Source: Balneolales bacterium (GTDB taxonomy: Bacteria > Bacteroidota > Rhodothermia > Balneolales > Natronogracilivirgulaceae). From it: a DNA stretch of 8,267 nt. Shown one piece after another: positions 3,937-8,267 of this stretch. Position 1 is the first letter of the stretch. Each line of letters starts with the position of its first letter. Made by a program: the position numbers and the translations under genes. The DNA is taken from NCBI GenBank assembly GCA_007116685.1, contig SKIC01000034.1, positions 1-8,267 of the forward strand. Direction: 5' to 3'. The notes below the pieces were generated by a model. The model was not told where the DNA came from. It did not search any database and saw only the letters and a list, made by a program, of their open reading frames with translations.

Positions 3937-6184
3937 AATCCAACACTCTTGCGTCAAATTCGCGGGGTTTTCGATTTTCGAGGATGGCGTTGTTTCCGTC
4001 TTTTTTGGCCATTTCGAGAATCAGATAGCGCATCCTTGGGTCTAAATCAGCAGATAGATTTTGCTGGCGGTCTCTCCATCGTGAACGGCTGTCATCGTAT
4101 TGCATGAGCAGATTGAGGGTCTGTAATCGAATATCAAATGGATAACGACTGCTTAAATACGGCTCGGAGCGTTCTATGGCAAATGATTTATTTTCTAAAG
4201 TGAATAATTCATCAATCAAAGTTCTGGTGAATTCTAAATCCACATCTTCACGAAGAAATTGTCCTAAAAACGATTCGTATTCGTCCTCATCAATCAATCT
4301 GCCATACACAGGAATAGCTTTGTTTACAAAATCGATATCCGGCGAACCGCTGATTATGTTGAAAATTCGCTCTTTGATTTCCTCATTCCCGGAATAATAC
4401 TGCAAAGATTCCAGTGACGCATCTCGTATAGAGGTATGTTCGGATTCCAGACCACGTAAAAATAAATTCTGGACTCCGGTAGCACCTTTGGTAACCAAGC
4501 CAATTGTGCGATAAATTTCTGCGGTAAGTTCAACATCATCTTCTACCATTGGGAGTACGTCACGGAGGGCGAGTTGCAAATCCGGGTCATCATCATAAGA
4601 AGCCATTCCAAAGGCTGCGGTAATTCTCTGATCGCTTGATAATCGTCCGGACCTGAGTTGATTCAACCAAAGCGTGAGTGATTTCTCCTCTTCTATGATA
4701 ATCGCTGCGGCTTGATCAACCTCCGGAATAACAGCCAAAATACGCCCGCTCACCGGCACCGGAATCCGATCCCCAGATCCAGATACGGAGATATCAAACT
4801 GCTGTACGCTTTCTCTGGTTAGCACAGTCAATTCCATCTCAAAAGCACGCCCTTCGCTCACTTCCAGAACAACACGATTGTTCGTCTGATCAACCGTTGA
4901 AGTCACTTTTACCACCAAAGTATCCGGAATATCTTTTTGCAGTGGACTTACAGGATTTTTCCATGGAATCCCGGAACTTGCATACCAAACTTCGGCAAAA
5001 TTTTTCCAAGTCAAGAGTCCTTCGGGAAGTTGCAATACATCGGGCAGACTATTTCTGACCGTGTTTACATAAATACTATCTTCAGATGTCCAAATTGCTG
5101 CTCTGCGCGGACTAAAGGCATCGTAAACCGAAGGACTAATACGAAGTTCCTCGTAGCGATACGGGACAGAGAAATCAAATGAAAAGTCATGGCGTGCAGC
5201 CATTTGCTGTTTGGTAATGGCAAGTGCTTCGGCATCTTTCCAGGTTTCCGTATTTCGAACTACACCCATCCACTGCCCTAAGATTGCTCTGGAAATATGC
5301 TCTTCAAAAGAAGCATTATTTAAATAGGCGAAAGTAAATTGCTTGCTGAAACTTTTGGTTTCCCAATATTCATCACCCAAAATGACCACATTCAGTTCAT
5401 CACCGGGAAATTCGCTATTGAAGGCTTGCTCAGCTCTGCGAATCATGTTGATTATCGTTTCAAGTCCGGCGCTCTTTTCAAAATCAGTTTGGCTTTCATG
5501 GACAAAAATCCGCGCTGTTTTTGTGCCGAACATAGCCGAATCCATAGAAAACGAGCCCGCTGCTAATGCAATATCCGATATGGATACGCTATCCTCTGAT
5601 TTCCACGTCCAAATTACTCTATCCCCCTCTTCCCGGCTTCTCACCTTTGTGCCTGAGACAATTGCTGTTTCTCCTGCCGGTACGGAAACGTTAATTTCGT
5701 AGGACAAGCGTGTTCGGGGATGATCAAAAGAGGGCAACCAATGGCGAACAGATTTTGGCAATAAAGAAGATCGAAGAACGTCATCAGCGCCTAAACGCAT
5801 TCCGAATTCGGGCTTAGTATCATACACTATGCTCAGCGTGTAGGTTTGACCGCCTTCAAGATTTTGATTTCCCAAATGCATAATAATCTCGTAGCCCTCT
5901 TCGGTGATTTCTACCGGGCGGCTATCCAATAAAATACTTTGGATATTGTGATTTGGGGCATGTAACCGCACATCTTCCACTCCATCACGAAACGGACGGA
6001 TGCGATAATTTGCTCGACCATCAATGGCATCGCTACCATTCCAAACCAGATGTAATTCAAGGTGCTCGTAAGCAATGGGATATTCAGGCCAAACTTCGTA
6101 ATCGGTGGCTTTCGCTGGTATTGAGAAGCTTACGATTAAAAAGAAAATGAGAACCCATTTCAGGGAAAAAGTCTCAGTTTGCAT
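3920..6184 (-). CDS. Exported M1-aminopeptidase-like protein without the zinc motif, with HEAT-like repeats
   Basis: A 754-residue protein. Residues 1-26 form a signal peptide (FSLKWVLIFFLIVSFSIPAKA), so it acts outside the cytoplasm. Residues 28-215 match the N-terminal beta domain of M1 aminopeptidases, with the signature HWLPSFDHPRTRLSYEINVS (148-167). Residues 220-410 correspond to the peptidase domain. In active family members this carries GXMEN and HEXXH...E. Here the block that aligns with HELAHQWFG reads RAILGQWMG (299-307): both His and the Glu are replaced, and no GXMEN is seen. Residues 420-490 look like the beta-sandwich domain and 505-730 like HEAT-type helical repeats. It is probably a catalytically dead paralogue used as a binding or scaffold protein; that role is inferred. 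It starts 13 bp after the phosphatase stop, suggesting co-transcription. Its C-terminus ends inside a heptamer microsatellite. Confidence 0.83.
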   Translation of the reverse strand: MQTETFSLKWVLIFFLIVSFSIPAKATDYEVWPEYPIAYEHLELHLVWNGSDAIDGRANYRIRPFRDGVEDVRLHAPNHNIQSILLDSRPVEITEEGYEIIMHLGNQNLEGGQTYTLSIVYDTKPEFGMRLGADDVLRSSLLPKSVRHWLPSFDHPRTRLSYEINVSVPAGETAIVSGTKVRSREEGDRVIWTWKSEDSVSISDIALAAGSFSMDSAMFGTKTARIFVHESQTDFEKSAGLETIINMIRRAEQAFNSEFPGDELNVVILGDEYWETKSFSKQFTFAYLNNASFEEHISRAILGQWMGVVRNTETWKDAEALAITKQQMAARHDFSFDFSVPYRYEELRISPSVYDAFSPRRAAIWTSEDSIYVNTVRNSLPDVLQLPEGLLTWKNFAEVWYASSGIPWKNPVSPLQKDIPDTLVVKVTSTVDQTNNRVVLEVSEGRAFEMELTVLTRESVQQFDISVSGSGDRIPVPVSGRILAVIPEVDQAAAIIIEEEKSLTLWLNQLRSGRLSSDQRITAAFGMASYDDDPDLQLALRDVLPMVEDDVELTAEIYRTIGLVTKGATGVQNLFLRGLESEHTSIRDASLESLQYYSGNEEIKERIFNIISGSPDIDFVNKAIPVYGRLIDEDEYESFLGQFLREDVDLEFTRTLIDELFTLENKSFAIERSEPYLSSRYPFDIRLQTLNLLMQYDDSRSRWRDRQQNLSADLDPRMRYLILEMAKKDGNNAILENRKPREFDARVLDLIGDR

Positions 6185-6197
6185 ACACTGTGTTTTT

Positions 6198-6959
6198 CTA
6201 TTTAAAATATTCTAAAACGGCTTCTTTGAGATCGGGATGCACGGAAATACCATTACCCCCATAAATATCTTCCTCCCCCGAAACGGTGCAAAAAACACCT
6301 CCGGATTCTTTAATCACGGGCAAAAGCGCAGCGGCATCCCAAACTTTGAGGATGGGATCAAACATGATATCGGCACGTCCTGTTGCCACCAGGCTGTGTC
6401 CGTAAGCATCACCCCAGGTTCTGTGATATTTTGTGGTTTCCAGCAAAGCGTCAAAGGCTTCTGTGAAATTGTGTTTGTGAATATGCTCGAGGTCTGTAGT
6501 GATAAACGAAGCATCCTCAATCCGATTGCATTTTCGCACTTTACAAGGCTCGTTATTATGAAATGCACCCAAACCGGTAGCAGCATAGGTCATTTCGCCC
6601 AAAGCCGGAGCATGAATAATACCGATTACCGGCTCATCTTTTATGGTGATTCCGATGAGCGTTGTATAGGTCGGTATGCCGTGGATAAAGGAAATCGTGC
6701 CATCAATAGGATCTAAAATCCACTGAATATCACTGTCTTCATTAGTTTTGCCGAATTCCTCGCCGATGATGCCATGATCAGGAAATTTCTCTGTGATAAT
6801 CTCTCTCATGACCAACTCTGCCTGACGATCCGCCACAGTAACCGGACTATCATCCGTTTTGTGATCAATTTCTACACCGTTACGGAAATATTCGAGGGTT
6901 TTCGCCCCACCTTTTTCAGCAACTGTGCGGGCAAATTCTAGTAATTCTTTAATATCCAC
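6198..6959 (-). CDS. hisN: Histidinol-phosphatase of the inositol monophosphatase family (HisN type)
   Basis: A 253-residue cytosolic Mg-dependent phosphatase. Predicted metal and catalytic residues are D44 (TVADR), E67 (GEE), D83 and D86 in WILDPIDGT (80-88), and D208 in WDAAALLPVIKESGG (207-221). The strings DGTISFIHGIPTY and RTWGDAYGHSLVATGRADIM are those of the histidinol-phosphatase branch, which converts histidinol phosphate to histidinol in histidine synthesis. A general inositol/sugar phosphatase activity remains possible, since no other his gene is present here. The start codon is GTG (6959-6957), preceded by AAAAAGAGC; no better in-frame start gives the full N-terminal helix. The M1-like gene follows 13 bp downstream. 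Upstream are 613 bp of mostly repeat DNA with an unassigned promoter. Confidence 0.88.
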   Translation of the reverse strand: MDIKELLEFARTVAEKGGAKTLEYFRNGVEIDHKTDDSPVTVADRQAELVMREIITEKFPDHGIIGEEFGKTNEDSDIQWILDPIDGTISFIHGIPTYTTLIGITIKDEPVIGIIHAPALGEMTYAATGLGAFHNNEPCKVRKCNRIEDASFITTDLEHIHKHNFTEAFDALLETTKYHRTWGDAYGHSLVATGRADIMFDPILKVWDAAALLPVIKESGGVFCTVSGEEDIYGGNGISVHPDLKEAVLEYFK

Positions 6960-7159
6960 GCTCTTTTTAGATTTATTATTGGGTTTAACCCTCTAAGTTA
7001 TGAAATGATTTTATCAAATCCCGAGTGCAGATGGCTTGAAAATGAGGGAGAAATGGATGAAATGATAAGAAATTGATGAATGCCTCGGAGGTGATCCTGA
7101 ACCGGAAGGCTACTGAAGGTGAGCAGAAACGTGACAGGTTTTGTAGACCGTGCGATGCC

Positions 7160-7194
7160 AAAACGTGTCAGGTTTTGGAAACCTGACACGTTTT
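7160..7194. terminator. 16-bp perfect hairpin AAAACGTGTCAGGTTT
   Basis: Arms 7160-7175 and 7179-7194 are perfectly complementary with a 3-nt loop TGG, with A- and T-rich bases at the outer ends, as in a bidirectional terminator. It is the longer sibling of the hairpin at 3545-3569. A degenerate half copy (AACGTGACAGGTTTT) lies just upstream at 7128-7142. Terminator activity is inferred; recurrence suggests a repeat family. Confidence 0.5.
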
Positions 7195-7326
7195 TTGCCT
7201 GGAAAACCATTTTAATGTCATCTTTTCGACCAAAATCCCTTTTTCATTTAGCGCCGGATACTTTCCCAATCTCCGACTCATTTTTGCCGGCGCATTTTTG
7301 AGGTGGTCGGGGTTGTGCTTTTTTCT

Positions 7327-7350
7327 CCTCGGATGATTATCCGAGGCTAC
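7327..7350 (-). repeat. REP-like hairpin with 5' GTAG
   Basis: On the minus strand GTAG (7350-7347) is immediately followed by CCTCGGAT-AATC-ATCCGAGG (7346-7327): 8-bp perfect arms and a 4-nt loop, the same arm and loop size as the hairpins around the transposase. A second stem (ACATTTGTTT/AAACGAATGT, 7349-7379, one G-T pair) overlaps the end of it. Confidence 0.65.
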
Positions 7351-7510
7351 ATTTGTTTAGATGTTTTGGAAACGAATGTGCCGATATCACCTCGATTCAA
7401 CGAAACCTGACATCAATTCGAATCTTCGCAATGATTTTTTCGCCAACCGCACCAACCCTAAAACCTTCAACATTCAACGTTCAACCTGAAACCATTAACC
7501 CCTAAACCCT

Positions 7511-7554
7511 AAAAAAACAAAACCCACATAGCTTTCACCATGCGGGTTTTGTTT
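7511..7554 (-). terminator. Intrinsic terminator of the small membrane-protein gene
   Basis: Arms 7540-7554 and 7515-7529 pair over 15 bp around a 10-nt loop. The minus-strand transcript has a GC-rich core (CCCGCAT/ATGTGGG) and ends in a run of U from the A-run at 7511-7517. The single non-Watson-Crick pair is G-U in minus-strand RNA but A-C in plus-strand RNA, so the structure is built for the minus strand. It starts about 18 bp past the stop at 7573. Confidence 0.85.
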
Positions 7555-7572
7555 TTCAATCTTTACGTAAAT

Positions 7573-7755
7573 CTATCTGCGCTTTCTAAGCAGATAAACT
7601 CCTAACGCGCCGCTAGTCATGGCTAGTAGTGCGCTCAATGCCAAGGGGGCCTGATCAGGAGGACTCGGTAAGCCCGGTTGGGCTACTACGGTTCCGATGC
7701 CGGTGAAGAATACCAGTACAACGGCTATCAGTGCGATTATCATCAAATTTTTCAT
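7573..7755 (-). CDS. Small exported or membrane protein with signal peptide, Pro-rich linker, TM helix and RKRR tail
   Basis: A 60-residue protein of unrecognised function. Residues 1-25 are a signal peptide (MKNLMIIALIAVVLVFFTGI...VVA). Then come a Pro-rich QPGLPSPPDQAP (26-37), a hydrophobic helix (38-55) and a basic end LRKRR (56-60). The order Pro motif, TM helix, basic cluster resembles CTERM-type sorting signals and the short PID-CTERM-like proteins of Bacteroidota, but the exact motif does not match, so this is only a resemblance. I prefer the ATG at 7755 over that at 7776: the longer form adds KKRDCS in front of the signal peptide, and AAAGAGA lies upstream of 7755. The gene has its own terminator downstream and a hairpin upstream (7793-7815). 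Confidence 0.65.
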   Translation of the reverse strand: MKNLMIIALIAVVLVFFTGIGTVVAQPGLPSPPDQAPLALSALLAMTSGALGVYLLRKRR

Positions 7756-7792
7756 GCTACAATCTCTTTTTTTCATGATTTAAAATGAACAG

Positions 7793-7815
7793 CAGCCGAG
7801 TTTTAACCTCGGCTG
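7793..7815 (-). terminator. Hairpin after the T9SS-cargo gene
   Basis: CAGCCGAG (7793-7800) and CTCGGCTG (7808-7815) form a perfect 8-bp GC-rich stem with a 7-nt loop, 14 bp after the stop of the gene at 7830. The minus-strand downstream tract (CTGTTCATTTTAAA) has few U directly after the stem, so termination may be partial and allow readthrough into the small gene. Confidence 0.55.
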
Positions 7816-7829
7816 TGCCGTTGTATGGT

Positions 7830-8267
7830 TTATTTAATTAAGGTCATGGTGCGTGTGAGCGTGGTGCTTCCTGCTTGCAGGCGATACACGTACATCCCAC
7901 TAGCCAAACGGCTCGCGTCAAAATTCACTTCGTGGTGACCCGCTGCCATTTCGCCGTTAATCAGCGTAGCAACCTGACGTCCCATGATGTCATACACTGT
8001 AATCCGTACCATTTCAGACTGCGGTAAGGCAAAGTTGATTACCGTTGTCGGGTTGAATGGGTTTGGATAGTTTTGACTGAGGCTGATTTCAGTTGGTAGC
8101 TCAGTAGGTACTTCCACTGAAGTTGTTCCGTTTGGCGAAATCAACAACATGAATCTGGCGTCGTTGTCTTTTTTCTCCATGAACGTAATTGCTTCCGGCA
8201 TGCTGCTCAGTGAAGTTGTGCTTTCTGAGGCATCCAGTTGAAAACTGTACGAATCACGGTTTTGCAA
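7830..8267 (-). CDS. Secreted protein with C-terminal T9SS (type A) sorting domain, partial at the 5' end
   Basis: Only the last 145 residues lie in the window; the frame is open to the right edge and the TTG there is not a credible start. The last 85 residues are a T9SS sorting tail: ISLSQNYPNPFNPTTVINFA (61-80), then VRITVYDIMGRQVATL (87-102), then HEVNFDASRLASGMYVYRLQ (112-131) and the final MTLIK. Such tails send cargo across the outer membrane through the Por/Spr secretion machine and are cut off at the surface. Residues 1-55 (YSFQLDA...ARFMLLISPNGTTSVEV) look like the end of a beta-rich domain; the passenger function is off the window. The QNYPNPFNPTT form is frequent in Balneolota, Rhodothermota and Ignavibacteriota. 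Confidence 0.92.
   Translation of the reverse strand: MQNRDSYSFQLDASESTTSLSSMPEAITFMEKKDNDARFMLLISPNGTTSVEVPTELPTEISLSQNYPNPFNPTTVINFALPQSEMVRITVYDIMGRQVATLINGEMAAGHHEVNFDASRLASGMYVYRLQAGSTTLTRTMTLIK

Larger units (their letters stand above)
7119..7513. repeat. Composite hairpin repeat, copy 2
   Basis: This is the second copy of the composite repeat at 3533-3901, same orientation. Block a (7119-7196) has GTGAGCAGAAACGTGACAGG, an extra half-arm, and a perfect 16-bp hairpin at 7160-7175/7179-7194. Block b (7228-7306) has GACCAAAATCCC and a hairpin with arms GCGCCGG/CCGGCGC (7251-7257/7287-7293), then TTTTT and GGTGG. The middle (7307-7438) is different in sequence but again carries a GTAG hairpin and a 10-bp stem. 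Block c (7439-7513) has CGCCAACCGCACCAA, TTCAACA/TTCAACG/TTCAACC (7466-7486) and CCCTAAA x2 (7500-7513). It ends against the terminator of the small-protein gene. The rest of the gap (6960-7118) shows no gene and must hold the hisN promoter, which I could not place. Confidence 0.8.

Noticed and set aside
5339..5702. Plus-strand frames of 75 and 119 codons
   Set aside because: They are antisense to the M1-like gene, overlap each other and have no recognisable protein features.
6237..6716. Plus-strand frame of 159 codons
   Set aside because: Antisense to the phosphatase gene, whose catalytic motifs are clear; no family features in the antisense product.
6960..7020. Promoter candidates upstream of hisN (TTGATA, TAACTT)
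   Set aside because: Spacing and match to either the sigma70 or the Bacteroidota TTG/TAnnTTTG pattern were too poor to mark.
6998..7301. Short frames on both strands in the hisN upstream region
   Set aside because: They run through the composite repeat hairpins; opposite-strand frames overlap and neither has protein-like composition.

Overview
All seven protein genes in this window lie on the minus strand, so transcription runs from high to low coordinates. The rightmost gene ends in a clear type IX secretion (T9SS) sorting tail with the QNYPNPFNPTT form. Starts lack strong Shine-Dalgarno sequences, base composition is moderately AT-rich, and the transposase is of a Bacteroidota-like subtype. 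Together these point to the Bacteroidota/Balneolota/Rhodothermota/Ignavibacteriota side of the tree; Balneolota-like is my best guess, but the phylum is inferred, not proven.

Layout, in transcription order. 8267-7830: C-terminal end of a secreted T9SS cargo protein, cut by the window edge. 7755-7573: a 60-residue protein with a signal peptide, a Pro-rich linker, one membrane helix and an RKRR tail, followed by an intrinsic terminator. 7572-6960: intergenic DNA filled mostly by a composite hairpin repeat (copy 2). 6959-6198: histidinol-phosphatase/inositol-monophosphatase-type enzyme with a GTG start. 6184-3920: an exported M1-aminopeptidase-like protein with HEAT-like repeats whose zinc site appears to be lost; it starts 13 bp after the phosphatase gene and is probably co-transcribed with it. 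3919-3371: intergenic DNA with copy 1 of the same composite repeat plus heptamer microsatellites. 3370-2099: YbdG/MscM-type mechanosensitive channel. 2097-1956: a 142-bp MITE-like element with perfect 17-bp terminal inverted repeats. 1939-1187: classical SDR oxidoreductase (DHRS4-like). 1178-863 and 151-1: arrays of four alternating hairpins on both sides of a REP-associated-type tyrosine transposase (RAYT/Y1_Tnp) gene at 773-240.

The most interesting system is the left end. The HUH/Y1 transposase sits inside a tandem array with a period of about 120 bp. Each unit carries four different 20-bp hairpins (A, B, C, D). All are built on the same TCG-NRGA-CGA centre and differ mainly in the outer five base pairs; A and B point one way, C and D the other. 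Some of these hairpins, and two more hairpins elsewhere in the window, have the GTAG tetranucleotide directly 5' of the stem, the hallmark of REP elements recognised by RAYT proteins in enterobacteria. I propose a REPtron-like RAYT/palindrome module outside the proteobacteria, with a multi-arm REP family.

The remaining genes are ordinary housekeeping or envelope functions. The non-coding DNA is unusually repeat-rich: nearly every long intergenic gap is occupied by hairpin repeats. One element appears to have split what would otherwise be a tightly spaced mscM-SDR gene pair. No rRNA, tRNA or CRISPR was seen.
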